From: Modestobacter sp. VKM Ac-2977
Lineage (GTDB): Bacteria; Actinomycetota; Actinomycetes; Mycobacteriales; Geodermatophilaceae
DNA: 64,000 bases
Assembly: GCF_026968045.1 (NCBI RefSeq)
Contig: NZ_JAPVBQ010000002.1
Span: 732,933-796,932 of the forward strand
Reading direction: 5' to 3'
Under the pieces are notes generated by a model. It was not told the origin of the DNA. It did no database searches and saw nothing but the letters and a program-made list of their open reading frames with translations. Both the position numbers and the translations under genes were made by a program. Below are positions 54,083-62,067 of this stretch, piece after piece (positions within the stretch are counted from its first letter, which is position 1; every line of letters starts with the position of its first letter).

Positions 54083-55223
54083 GCACCGCCCGTTCCGCGG
54101 CCGGCGCCGCCGCGAGGACCAGGGCCGCGGCCACCACGAAGGCGGTCCGGGTGCTCGTCGCATCCGCGACGGCGCCGAGCACCAGGGCACCGGCGGCCTG
54201 GCCCACGGTGAGGCCGATGAACAGCACCGCCGCGGCCTGCGGCGCTGCGGCGGGCAGCCGGTGAGCACCCCAGACGATGAGCACGCCGCTGAGCGCGACG
54301 AACGCGGCACCGAACCCGGCGAGCGCGAGCGCCACGACGGCGGGTGAACCGGGCAGGACGGCGAGTGCCAGGGTGGCGGCCGCCGCGGTCCCGGCCGAGC
54401 ACGCCCAGGCCCGGCGCAGCCCGACCCGCAGCACCAGGTCGCCGCTGAGCCCACCGATCAGGCCGGCACCGCCGAGCACGCACCAGAGCAGCCCGGTGGT
54501 GCCGGCGGACAGCCCGCCGGCGACGGTCATCAGGTCCCGCCCGAAGGTCCACACGGCGGCGCCGCCCGCGCCCGCCAGTCCGGCGGCGACCAGGGGCCGG
54601 ACGAGGTCGCGCAACGGCGCCTCGGGGCGGGCCTCCGGGACGGTGGGCCAGCGGCTGTTCCGGTCGGCCCACGCGGTGACCAGCACGGCCACGAGGGCGA
54701 ACCCGGCCCACGCCGCCCGCCACGCGTCCGGCACGGCGAGCACGAGCAGCCCACCGACGACGACGCCGGCCCCGGTGCCGCTGTTGACCAGGGCCTGGGC
54801 GCGCGGCTGCACCTCCGGCCGCACGGTCGAGGCCACGGCAGCGACCAGTGCCGGGCTGGCCGCCCCGGCTCCGCTGCCCGCGACGAGCGCCCCGACCGCC
54901 AGGGCCGGGACCGACCAGGAGGCAGCCACGAGCAGCGAGCCCAGGGCAGCGGTACCGCCGGCCAGCCACAGTGCCTGTCGCGCGCGGGCGCGCCCGGCCA
55001 GTCGCTGGCTGACATGGGCGGCGAGGCAGTACGCCAGATAGCTGGCCGCCGCGATGGCCCCCGCGGTGCCCGGGGAGAGCCCGAAGGCGGCACGGAACTG
55101 CGGCAGGTAGAGGCCGAAGCCGTAGCGGGCCAGCCCGTAGGTGACGGCGATGACCGCCAGCCCGGGCACGACCAGAGCGGCCGACCGGTACTGCGACGGT
55201 GACTGTAACGATCGTTTCATCAT
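54057..55223 (-). CDS. MFS transporter
   Basis: The 388-residue protein has about 12 membrane segments and a conserved early region VIAVTYGLARYGFGLYLPQFRAAFGLSPGTAG, typical of the YbfB/MFS_1-like efflux group. It is divergent from a TetR regulator, with a palindromic operator between them, which is the usual layout for an inducible exporter. The drug or metabolite is unknown. ATG 55223 (second ATG at 55220) lies inside the operator region, so repressor binding would block its short leader. Confidence 0.85.
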   Translation of the reverse strand: MMKRSLQSPSQYRSAALVVPGLAVIAVTYGLARYGFGLYLPQFRAAFGLSPGTAGAIAAASYLAYCLAAHVSQRLAGRARARQALWLAGGTAALGSLLVAASWSVPALAVGALVAGSGAGAASPALVAAVASTVRPEVQPRAQALVNSGTGAGVVVGGLLVLAVPDAWRAAWAGFALVAVLVTAWADRNSRWPTVPEARPEAPLRDLVRPLVAAGLAGAGGAAVWTFGRDLMTVAGGLSAGTTGLLWCVLGGAGLIGGLSGDLVLRVGLRRAWACSAGTAAAATLALAVLPGSPAVVALALAGFGAAFVALSGVLIVWGAHRLPAAAPQAAAVLFIGLTVGQAAGALVLGAVADATSTRTAFVVAAALVLAAAPAAERAVLRPGSRRR

Positions 55224-55237
55224 AACGAGCGTTACAG
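55203..55237. promoter_or_regulatory. TetR operator between MFS and tetR genes
   Basis: Bases 55203-55216 and 55224-55237 form an inverted repeat with 13 of 14 positions matching. Each half itself contains a palindrome (AACGATCGTT at 55207; AACGAGCGTT at 55224). The -10 TACAGT of tetR (55233-55238) overlaps the right half, so autoregulation is likely. Confidence 0.7.
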
Positions 55238-55244
55238 TAGACGC

Positions 55245-55850
55245 ATGACCCCACGTCCCGCGACCCAGCCGGCTCGCGAGCGGTTGCTCACCGCCGCCGG
55301 CGAGCTCTTCTACGAGTCCGGCATCGCCGCGACCGGGGTCGACGCGGTGCTCGCCCGCGCACAGGTCGCCCCGGCGACGATGTACGCGCACTTCGCCGGC
55401 AAGGACGGGCTGGTGGCGGCCTACCTGGAGCAGCGGTACGAGGTGTGGGGCCGGACCTGGGACGAGGTGCTCGCCGAGCGCACCGACCCGGTCGACCGGC
55501 TGCTGTCGCTCTTCGACGCCGTGGTCCGGTACCGCGAACGCGAGGGCAGCAGGCGCGGGTGCGGGTTCCTCGCCGCGGCAACCGAACTACCGGCCGACCA
55601 CCCGGGCCAGGCGTGGTTGCAGGCGGACTCCCGGCTGCTGACCGACCGACTGCGGGAGCTGTCCGTCGCCGCCGACCTGACCGACCCGGACGAGGCCGCC
55701 GCCACCCTGATGCTCTGCTACGACGGCGCACTGGCCCGCTCGGCGCGGGAGTGGACCACCCCGGAGCTCCACGCGGGAGACGCGATCCAGCGAGCCCGCG
55801 AGCTCGCCGCCGCCTGGCTCGCGATGCGCGGGCACACCCCGGCGAGCTGA
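55245..55850 (+). CDS. TetR/AcrR family repressor
   Basis: The 201-residue protein has an N-terminal TetR helix-turn-helix (RERLLTAAGELFYESGIAATGVDAVLARAQVAPATMYAHFAGKDGLVAAYLEQRY in pattern) and a C-terminal ligand domain with GCGFLAAATELP. It probably represses itself and the divergent MFS exporter gene. ATG 55245 lies six bases after TACAGT, so the transcript is leaderless and starts inside the operator. Confidence 0.9.
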   Translation: MTPRPATQPARERLLTAAGELFYESGIAATGVDAVLARAQVAPATMYAHFAGKDGLVAAYLEQRYEVWGRTWDEVLAERTDPVDRLLSLFDAVVRYREREGSRRGCGFLAAATELPADHPGQAWLQADSRLLTDRLRELSVAADLTDPDEAAATLMLCYDGALARSAREWTTPELHAGDAIQRARELAAAWLAMRGHTPAS

Positions 55851-55934
55851 GCCACGCCGTCACCTCGTGGCCGGGGTGCACGCACGGCCGACTTCGCGTG
55901 GTGCGCAACCAGGATGCCGTGATCCACTGCCGCG

Positions 55935-56912
55935 GTGTCCGTTGTCGAGAAGCTCGACCGGCTGCAGCGCCGGCGCCGCGCGGCTGGGTTCCCCATCGCC
56001 GTCATCTACAAGTACGTCGACGACTCCGGCCCCTACCTCGCCGCGCTGATCACCTACTACGCCTTCGTCTCGCTGTTCCCGCTGCTGCTGCTGTTCTCGA
56101 CCATCCTGAGCAACGTCCTGGTGAACGACCCCGAGCTGCAGCAGCAGCTGCTCGAGTCGGCAGTGAGCCAGTTCCCCGTGGTCGGCCAGCAGATCGGGGA
56201 GCCACGGGGCCTCAGCGGCGGCGTGCTCGGGGTGGTCGTCGGCATCCTGGGCTCGCTGTACGGGGCCCTCGGAGTCGCCCAGGCGATCCAGTACGCGATG
56301 AACACCGCCTGGGCAGTGCCGCGCAACAGCCGGCCGAACCCGTTCCTGGCCCGCGGCCTCAGCCTGCTGCTGGTCGCGACCGCCGGGCTCGCGGTGATCG
56401 GGACGACGGCGTTGGCGACCTTCACCGCCGGCCACGCCGGCTCGATGGGCGGGACGTCCCGGGTCCTGACCGTCGTCGGGTCGGTGCTGATCAACGCCGC
56501 CGTCTTCGTGTTCGCCTTCCGACTGGCCACCGCCCGACCCCTGACGATCCGCCAGGTGCTCCCGGGGGCGTTCATCGCCGCCGTGCTGTGGCAGCTGCTG
56601 CAGACCTTCGGGGTCACCTACGTCAGCCGGGTCATGACCACGGCGAGCGCCACCAACGGCGTCTTCGCCCTGGTCCTCGGCCTGCTCGCGTTCCTGTACC
56701 TGGCCGCGGTGGTCGGCGTCCTGTGCGTGGAGATCAACGTGGTGCGGGTCAACCGGCTCTGGCCGCGGGCACTGCTCACCCCGTTCACCGACGACGTCGA
56801 CCTCACCCCCGGCGACCGGCGCAGCTACACCGGCATGGCCAAGGCCCAGCGGACCAAGGGCTTCGAGACGGTGCACGTCTCCTTCGACCCACCCGACCGC
56901 AGCACGGACTGA
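55935..56912 (+). CDS. YihY/BrkB family membrane protein (second copy)
   Basis: The 325-residue protein is the more canonical family member of the two in this window. It has AVIYKYVDDSGPYLAALITYYAFVSLFPLLLLFSTIL near the N-terminus, then six membrane segments and VLCVEINVVRVNRLWPR at the end. GTG 55935 is six bases after a TCCACT hexamer. Its function is unknown (historically ribonuclease BN-like). It is followed 44 bp later by the glutamine synthetase homologue, in the same direction. Confidence 0.88.
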   Translation: MSVVEKLDRLQRRRRAAGFPIAVIYKYVDDSGPYLAALITYYAFVSLFPLLLLFSTILSNVLVNDPELQQQLLESAVSQFPVVGQQIGEPRGLSGGVLGVVVGILGSLYGALGVAQAIQYAMNTAWAVPRNSRPNPFLARGLSLLLVATAGLAVIGTTALATFTAGHAGSMGGTSRVLTVVGSVLINAAVFVFAFRLATARPLTIRQVLPGAFIAAVLWQLLQTFGVTYVSRVMTTASATNGVFALVLGLLAFLYLAAVVGVLCVEINVVRVNRLWPRALLTPFTDDVDLTPGDRRSYTGMAKAQRTKGFETVHVSFDPPDRSTD

Positions 56913-56956
56913 GCACAGCACGGACCGAGCGCGACCCGACCGACACCGGAGGGCAC

Positions 56957-58351
56957 ATGGAACTGCACGAGCGGGACGAGCGACGGGCCGCGGCCGAGGC
57001 GGTGCTGGACGACCTGGCGAGTGCGGGGGTGGTCGGCGTCGTCCTGCCCTGGGTCGACACCAGCGGCATCACCCGGATGAAGTCCGTGCCGCTGGCGAAG
57101 CTGCCCAGCGCCGCCCAGTGGGGCGCGGGCATGAGCCAGGTCTTCGACGGCTTCCTGGTCGACGACTCCATCGTCGCGGGCACCCACGCCGGCAGTGCGA
57201 TCGGCGACCTGCGGCTGCACCCCGACCTGTCCGGACTCCGGGTGCTTGCCGCTCAGGACGGCTGGGCGTGGGCGCCGGTCGACCGGTACACGCAGGACGG
57301 CGCACCGCACGTGCAGTGCTCGCGTTCGCTGCTGCGCCGGCTGGTCGGTGAGCTCGCCGAGGAGGGGCTGAGCGTGCAGGCCGCCATCGAGGTCGAGTGG
57401 GCGCTCGGCGAGGGTGCGGGGCCACCTGGCTCCGACCCCCGCACCTTCCGGCCGGCGCTCGCCGGGCCCGCCTACGGCATGACCCGGCACATCGAGGTCT
57501 CCGACTACGCGCGGGACCTGCTGGAGGCACTGGAGGCCCAGGGTGTCGCGGTCGACCAGTTCCACCCGGAGTACGCCGCCGGTCAGCTGGAGGTGTCGGT
57601 GGCCGCGCAGGACCCGGTCGCCGCCGCCGACACCTCGCTCCTGGTGCGCAGCACCATCCAGGCGGTCAGCATCGCGCACGGGCTGCGCGCGTCGTTCTCC
57701 CCCAAGGTGACCGCCGACGGGGTGGGCAACGGCGGCCACGTGCACCTGTCGCTGTGGCGCGGGACGGAGAACCTGATGAACGGCGGGCCCGGGACCTTCG
57801 GGTTGACCGAGGACGGCGAGGGGTTCACGGCCGGGATGCTCGCCCACCTGCCCGCGCTGCTCGCCGTCGGCTGCCCGAGCGTCGCCTCCTACCTGCGCCT
57901 GGTGCCCTCGCACTGGGCCGGCGCCTACGCCGTGTGGGGTCTGGAGAACCGGGAGGCCGCCGTCCGCTTCGTCACCGGGCCGAGCGGCAACCGACAGGCC
58001 GCGGCCAACGTCGAGGTCAAGTGCGTCGACAGCGCGGCCAACCCGTACCTGCTGCTGGCCGGGCTGCTCGCCGCCGGCCAGGCGGGACTGCGGGCCGGCT
58101 CCGTCCTCCCCGACCCGGTCGCCATCGACCCCGGCACGCTGACCCAGGAGGGACGACGGGAGGCGGGGATCGTCGCACTGCCGACCTCGCTGGAGGAGGC
58201 GGTGACCGCCTTCGAGGGGGACGGCGTGCTCCTCACCGCCTTCGGTCCGGAGCTGGCGACCACGATCGCCGAGGTGCGGCGAGGGGAGATCGCCCTCTTC
58301 GCGGGGACGTCGCCGGAAGAGCTCACCGCCGCCGTCCGCTGGCAGTACTGA
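56957..58351 (+). CDS. glutamine synthetase family protein (GlnA3/4, FluG C-terminal-like)
   Basis: The 464-residue protein has a GS beta-grasp start (VVLPWVDTSGITRMKSVPL), metal and substrate motifs IEVEW, QFHPEYAAGQLEVS, GNGGHVHLSLW and a variant NRQAAANVEVKCVDSAANPYL in place of the usual arginine motif. There is no adenylylation Tyr loop. It is more likely a gamma-glutamyl-polyamine/ethanolamine-type ligase or FluG-like enzyme than the assimilatory GlnA. ATG 56957 follows GGAGGGC. A long hairpin closes the gene. Confidence 0.85.
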   Translation: MELHERDERRAAAEAVLDDLASAGVVGVVLPWVDTSGITRMKSVPLAKLPSAAQWGAGMSQVFDGFLVDDSIVAGTHAGSAIGDLRLHPDLSGLRVLAAQDGWAWAPVDRYTQDGAPHVQCSRSLLRRLVGELAEEGLSVQAAIEVEWALGEGAGPPGSDPRTFRPALAGPAYGMTRHIEVSDYARDLLEALEAQGVAVDQFHPEYAAGQLEVSVAAQDPVAAADTSLLVRSTIQAVSIAHGLRASFSPKVTADGVGNGGHVHLSLWRGTENLMNGGPGTFGLTEDGEGFTAGMLAHLPALLAVGCPSVASYLRLVPSHWAGAYAVWGLENREAAVRFVTGPSGNRQAAANVEVKCVDSAANPYLLLAGLLAAGQAGLRAGSVLPDPVAIDPGTLTQEGRREAGIVALPTSLEEAVTAFEGDGVLLTAFGPELATTIAEVRRGEIALFAGTSPEELTAAVRWQY

Positions 58352-58368
58352 GGGTCACCCGCCCAGTT

Positions 58369-58425
58369 GATCATCGGCGAACGGCTGCCCCCTGCGGCGG
58401 GTCGGGCAGCCACTCGCCGATGATC
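58369..58425. terminator. 20-bp interrupted hairpin between convergent genes
   Basis: GATCATCGGCGA then GGCTGCCC pair with GGGCAGCC then TCGCCGATGATC, with a symmetric two-base internal loop and a 13-base end loop. It lies between the glutamine synthetase and sigma-factor stop codons. Confidence 0.65.
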
Positions 58426-58435
58426 GACCTGATCG

Positions 58436-58993
58436 TCAGGCCCGGACCGATCCGGTGGTCAGCGGTGCAGGCACGGCAGGCGACCCGCCGTCCGGGTCGT
58501 CGAGCAACTCCTGCAAGCGCGGGTGGCGGGCCAGCCGGCTGCGGGCCCGGTGCAGTCGCACCCGCGCCGTCCCCGCAGTGATGCCGACGACGCTCGCGGC
58601 CTCCGCCGGGCTCAGCCCCTCCCAGGTCGTCAGCGTGACCAGCTCCCGATCCAGGTCGCTGAGGGTCTCCAGGACCAGCCGCACCACCTCGGCCCGCCGG
58701 TCGTCGGACGTCGGGCCGCTCGGGTGTTGCTCCTCGAGGACGTCAGCCCCCGACTCGGCCGACCGCAGGACGGCGCGGTGATGGGCAGCGATCAGTCGCC
58801 GGGCCACCCCGTACAGCCACAGCCGGCGCTCGCCCCCGGAAGGCAGGTCGGTACGACGCCGCCAGGCGATCAGGTAGACCTCGGCGAGCAGGTCGGCGGC
58901 GTCCTCGGCCGGCGCACGCCGGGTCAGGTAGCCCAGCAACGGTGCGCGGGTGTCGAGGAACAGCGTCTCGAACTGCGCCTGCTCGTCGCTCAT
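58436..58993 (-). CDS. sigma-70 family (ECF-like) RNA polymerase sigma factor
   Basis: The 185-residue protein has region 2 (FETLFLDTRAPLLGYLTRR, AADLLAEVYLIAWRRR) and region 4 (LSDLDRELVTLTTWEGLSPAEAASVVGITAGTARVRLHRARSRL). This is the pattern of ECF sigma factors with a two-domain structure. ATG 58993 overlaps the stop of the upstream membrane-protein gene by ATGA. The unusual gene order (partner first, sigma second) is noted. Its promoter targets are unknown. Confidence 0.88.
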   Translation of the reverse strand: MSDEQAQFETLFLDTRAPLLGYLTRRAPAEDAADLLAEVYLIAWRRRTDLPSGGERRLWLYGVARRLIAAHHRAVLRSAESGADVLEEQHPSGPTSDDRRAEVVRLVLETLSDLDRELVTLTTWEGLSPAEAASVVGITAGTARVRLHRARSRLARHPRLQELLDDPDGGSPAVPAPLTTGSVRA

Positions 58994-59835
58994 CGCACAC
59001 CGTGGTAGCGGTAGCCGGGGTCCGCGTCGATGACCGGCAGGACGTCGTAGGAGCACGCGTGGGATTCCGCCACCGTGTCCAGCACGGCCTGGCGATCCCC
59101 CGAATCAGCGGCTTCGGCGAGCGGACGGAGCCACCACCGGTAGGAGGTGGACCGATCTGGCGCCGAGTCCGCCGGGCGGGGCTCGCCGTGGTCCTCCGCG
59201 AAGGTGAGAAAGGGCTCCCAGGACACCGCGTCGGCGAGCACCTCCGCCGTCGCCGCGCGCGCCGCGGCGTCACCGGTGTCGTCGGCGGCCACCCACGCAT
59301 CGGCCCACGTGCAGACCGCGGCGCCGGCGATCGACGAGCGCAGATGGCTCTCCGTGATGGCTGCGCCGGGTTCCGCACGACCGTGGAAGTCCAGCGCCAG
59401 GCCGCGCTGGGCTTCGTAGCCGGGTGCGAAGGCGATGTCGGCGGTGACCTCCTCGACCACCTGCCGCAGATCCGCGCCTCCTCGGTCGAGCATCTCGCCC
59501 GACCCCCCGGCCCCCACCTCCCAGCCGGTCAGCTCCTCGCCGGTCCTGGTCGAGAGGAACTCGGCTGCTGCCGCGGTGCCACCGCCGGCCACCGCGACGA
59601 CCAGCGCTGCGGTCGCCAGGCGGGTCGCCCGGCGCCGACGGCGGGCGGCCACCTGCCGGTCACCGATCAGCGCCAGTCGTCGCTGCTGCAGGTCGTCGCC
59701 GGTAGACGTGCCGGCACGCATCGCCGTCTGCACCCTCGACCACGCCTCGGCGAAGAGCTGCTCGTCGTTCCCCGGGTCCTCCGCCGCGGCGGAGCGCAGC
59801 AGTGCGTCCAGCCGCCCGTCGTCCTGGTGGTTCAT
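58990..59835 (-). CDS. membrane-anchored protein, possible partner of the downstream sigma factor
   Basis: The 281-residue protein has a cytosolic helical N-terminus of about 70 residues (LDALLRSAAAEDPGNDEQLFAEAW), a very basic stop (ARRRRRATR), one membrane segment (about 73-92) and an extracytoplasmic domain of about 190 residues with conserved Trp/Cys/His. I do not recognise a named family. The topology and translational coupling to a sigma-factor gene fit an anti-sigma or CU044-type partner, but no ZAS zinc motif is present. ATG 59835 follows GGAGGG. Confidence 0.6.
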   Translation of the reverse strand: MNHQDDGRLDALLRSAAAEDPGNDEQLFAEAWSRVQTAMRAGTSTGDDLQQRRLALIGDRQVAARRRRRATRLATAALVVAVAGGGTAAAAEFLSTRTGEELTGWEVGAGGSGEMLDRGGADLRQVVEEVTADIAFAPGYEAQRGLALDFHGRAEPGAAITESHLRSSIAGAAVCTWADAWVAADDTGDAAARAATAEVLADAVSWEPFLTFAEDHGEPRPADSAPDRSTSYRWWLRPLAEAADSGDRQAVLDTVAESHACSYDVLPVIDADPGYRYHGVR

Positions 59836-60036
59836 CCTGTCGCCCTCCGGATCGGGGTCCGCGGTGCGCGACCCTCTCACCGCAGACATGTCCGGGCGTT
59901 ACAACCGACCGAAACCCTGTGGCCCTCGGGTCGAACGCCGCGACACGTGCGCACTGCACGTGGTCCGGACGCATTGCACGGTCTGCAGCCCTTGCAGAGC
60001 GACCACAAGCCGTGCACTGCGACCTCACCCGGCCAG

Positions 60037-60059
60037 ATCTTCAGCGGCCGCTGGAAGAT
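60037..60059. promoter_or_regulatory. palindrome followed by T5 upstream of hsp20
   Basis: ATCTTCAGCGGC faces GCCGCTGGAAGAT with one extra base, and TTTTT follows directly (60059-60063). GCAGCGGCTGC at 60064-60074 is a second palindrome, and GCCGCTGGA recurs at 60111. These are candidate repressor sites around the hsp20 promoter; a short terminator-like RNA is the alternative. Confidence 0.4.
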
Positions 60060-60075
60060 TTTTGCAGCGGCTGCG

Positions 60076-60104
60076 TTCACTCTCCTGCGCAGCCGAGGTA
60101 ATCT
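60076..60104 (+). promoter_or_regulatory. hsp20 promoter (TTCACT-N17-TAATCT)
   Basis: TTCACT at 60076-60081 and TAATCT at 60099-60104 are separated by 17 bases, the optimal spacing, about 80 bp before the hsp20 start. The rest of the 346-bp gap to the upstream divergent gene shows no gene. Confidence 0.55.
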
Positions 60105-60181
60105 CCACTTGCCGCTGGAGGTTCGTCAGAGGCGGCGACATCAGAAGACCGAACCAGCACGACATCCGGAGGTACACAGCC

Positions 60182-60667
60182 ATGATGCTGACTTCCTACG
60201 ACCCCTTCGCCGCGACGTCCGCCGCCTTCCGCGCGCTGGACCAGCTGACCGGCCGATCCGGCACGACCACCGCCCGCCCGCTGGCCGGCATGCCGATGGA
60301 CGCCTACCGGGTGGGCGACAACTTCGTGGCCCACTTCGACCTGCCCGGCGTCGACCCCGGCTCGATCGACCTGTCGGTCGAGGGCACCACGCTGACCATC
60401 AGCGCCGAGCGGTCGGTGCCGCAGATCGAGGGCGCGCAGTGGCAGGTCGCCGAGCGTCCGTTCGGCAGCTACACCCGGCAGCTGGTCCTCGGCCGCAGCC
60501 TGGACACCGACCGGCTCGAGGCGAGCTACCACGACGGCGTGCTCACGGTGAGCATCCCGGTCGCCGAGAAGGCCAAGGCCCGCAAGATCACGGTGACCCG
60601 CGCGGACACCCCGGCCGCGGTGGAGGCGCACACCATCGAGGGTGAGCAGCCCTCCGTCGAGAGCTGA
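60182..60667 (+). CDS. Hsp20/alpha-crystallin family small heat-shock protein
   Basis: The 161-residue protein has a short N-terminal arm and an alpha-crystallin domain of about 95 residues (PMDAYRVGDNFVAHFDLPGVDPGSI, LTISAERS, RPFGSYTRQLVLGRSLDTDRLEASYHDGVLTVSIPVAE). The C-terminal extension lacks a clear I-x-I motif. It holds unfolding proteins in an ATP-independent way. ATG 60182 follows GGAGGT by eight bases (a second ATG follows directly). A perfect 14-bp hairpin separates it from a MerR gene read in the same direction. Confidence 0.93.
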   Translation: MMLTSYDPFAATSAAFRALDQLTGRSGTTTARPLAGMPMDAYRVGDNFVAHFDLPGVDPGSIDLSVEGTTLTISAERSVPQIEGAQWQVAERPFGSYTRQLVLGRSLDTDRLEASYHDGVLTVSIPVAEKAKARKITVTRADTPAAVEAHTIEGEQPSVES

Positions 60668-60681
60668 TCGACAGCAACCCG

Positions 60682-60713
60682 GGAGGGGCGGGACCCAGCG
60701 GTCCCGCCCCTCC
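60682..60713 (+). terminator. perfect 14-bp hairpin after hsp20
   Basis: GGAGGGGCGGGACC pairs perfectly with GGTCCCGCCCCTCC around a CAGC loop, directly between hsp20 and the merR-like gene. It may only attenuate readthrough. Confidence 0.65.
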
Positions 60714-60732
60714 GGCGTCTTCCGGAGGACCC

Positions 60733-61077
60733 ATGAGCACCGACCCGCTCCAGCCCCTGGACGACCCCGACCACCCGGTGCTCACCATGAGCCAGGCGGC
60801 CGACCTGCTCGGCGTCCAGGCGGCCTTCCTGCGCAGCCTGGACTCCTCCGGCGTGCTGCACCCGCACCGCTCCCCCGGCGGGCACCGGCGCTACTCCCGG
60901 CACCAGCTCCAGCTGGCCGCCCGGGTGCGGGTGCTCCTCGACGACGGCCACCTGCTCGGCTCGGCCCAGGTCATCGTGCAGCTGCAGGACGACCTGGCCG
61001 AGGCCGTCGCCGACGCCGAGCACGCCCGCGACGAACGGGACGCCGTCCGTCAGGAGCTCCGCGACCGGCGCCGCTGA
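60733..61077 (+). CDS. small MerR-type regulator
   Basis: The 114-residue protein has a MerR-like winged helix (LTMSQAADLLGVQAAFLRSLDSSGVLHPHRSPGGHRRYSRHQL) and a C-terminal coiled coil (LQDDLAEAVADAEHARDERDAVRQEL). No Cys effector site is present. The position 65 bp after hsp20, with GGAGGA as ribosome-binding site, suggests an HspR-like autorepressor of the hsp20-merR pair. The palindromes around the hsp20 promoter are its candidate sites, though they do not match the HAIR consensus of HspR. Confidence 0.82.
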   Translation: MSTDPLQPLDDPDHPVLTMSQAADLLGVQAAFLRSLDSSGVLHPHRSPGGHRRYSRHQLQLAARVRVLLDDGHLLGSAQVIVQLQDDLAEAVADAEHARDERDAVRQELRDRRR

Positions 61078-61086
61078 GCCGGTGGA

Positions 61087-62025
61087 TCAGGGCTCGAGCA
61101 CCAGCTTGCGGTGGGCGAAGGAGGTCTGCCGCTGCCAGACCGCGGCCACGTCGGCCAACGGTGCCCGCTCGACCTCCACGGCGATCCGGCCGTCGGCGGC
61201 GTGCCCGGTGAGCTCGGCCCAGCCCCGGGCGACGACGTCCTGCGGCACGTGCCGGGTCGTGTAGCCGAGCAGGTCGACCATCGCCTCCCGGAAGCCGCCC
61301 GCGACCACCTCCGCCGCCGGCGCCGCCGAGTGCCCGATCTGCACGTGCCGCATCCCCATCCGGGCAGCCGCCATGGCCGCCAGCGCAGGCTGACCCCAGA
61401 CCGGGTCGATGGTCACGTCGACCCCGCCACCGGCCGCATCCCGGATCCGCTCGCCGAGTGCTGCGGTGGACTCGTCGCCGGTGAGCTCGACGGTGGCGTC
61501 GGCACCCAGGTCGGTCAGCCGCCGGAGCGACTCGGCGTCCCGGGCAGCCGCGACCACCCGGCCGGCACCGAGCACCTTCGCCGCCTGGACGGCGATCGTG
61601 CCGAGCACCCCGCTGGCCCCCAGCACGAGCACCGTCTCCCCCGGCTGCAGCCGGGCCCGCCACTGCAGCGGCAGCCACGCTGCCAGCCCGGCGATGCCGA
61701 GGGCGACCGCGAGCCCGTCGTCGAGCCCCTCGGGCACGTCGAACAGCGAGTCGGCCGGTACCAGCGTGCGCTGCGCCATCGAGCCGAACGGAGCGACGCA
61801 GCCGTTGAAGTACACCCGCCGGCCCTCGACCGTGCCGACGCCCTCGCGCCCGGCGACGGACGGGAACGGTGGCTTGGTGACGAAGGCGCCGGCGGCGATG
61901 GCGACGTCGACCGGGTTGACCCCGGCGACCCGGACGTCCACCACCACCTGCCCGGGGCCGGCGGCGGGCTCGTCGAACGAGTCGAAGGTGGGGGTGCCGG
62001 GCTCGGTGAGCACTGCTGCGTCCAT
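61087..62025 (-). CDS. MDR/quinone oxidoreductase-like NAD(P)-dependent enzyme
   Basis: The 312-residue medium-chain reductase has an N-terminal GroES-like domain (VDVRVAGVNPVDVAIAAG, PFPSVAGREGVGTV). Its Rossmann domain has VLVLGASGVLGTIAVQAAKVLGAGRVVAAARD. It lacks the structural-zinc cysteines of alcohol dehydrogenases, as do quinone reductases. It probably reduces a quinone or enone with NADPH. ATG 62025 is seven bases after TAGCGT on the minus strand, so it is probably leaderless. It converges with the merR-like gene. Confidence 0.85.
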   Translation of the reverse strand: MDAAVLTEPGTPTFDSFDEPAAGPGQVVVDVRVAGVNPVDVAIAAGAFVTKPPFPSVAGREGVGTVEGRRVYFNGCVAPFGSMAQRTLVPADSLFDVPEGLDDGLAVALGIAGLAAWLPLQWRARLQPGETVLVLGASGVLGTIAVQAAKVLGAGRVVAAARDAESLRRLTDLGADATVELTGDESTAALGERIRDAAGGGVDVTIDPVWGQPALAAMAAARMGMRHVQIGHSAAPAAEVVAGGFREAMVDLLGYTTRHVPQDVVARGWAELTGHAADGRIAVEVERAPLADVAAVWQRQTSFAHRKLVLEP

Positions 62026-62067
62026 CGAGCTGACGCTAGGCGAGCGGAGGCCGCTGCGCGCTCCGGC

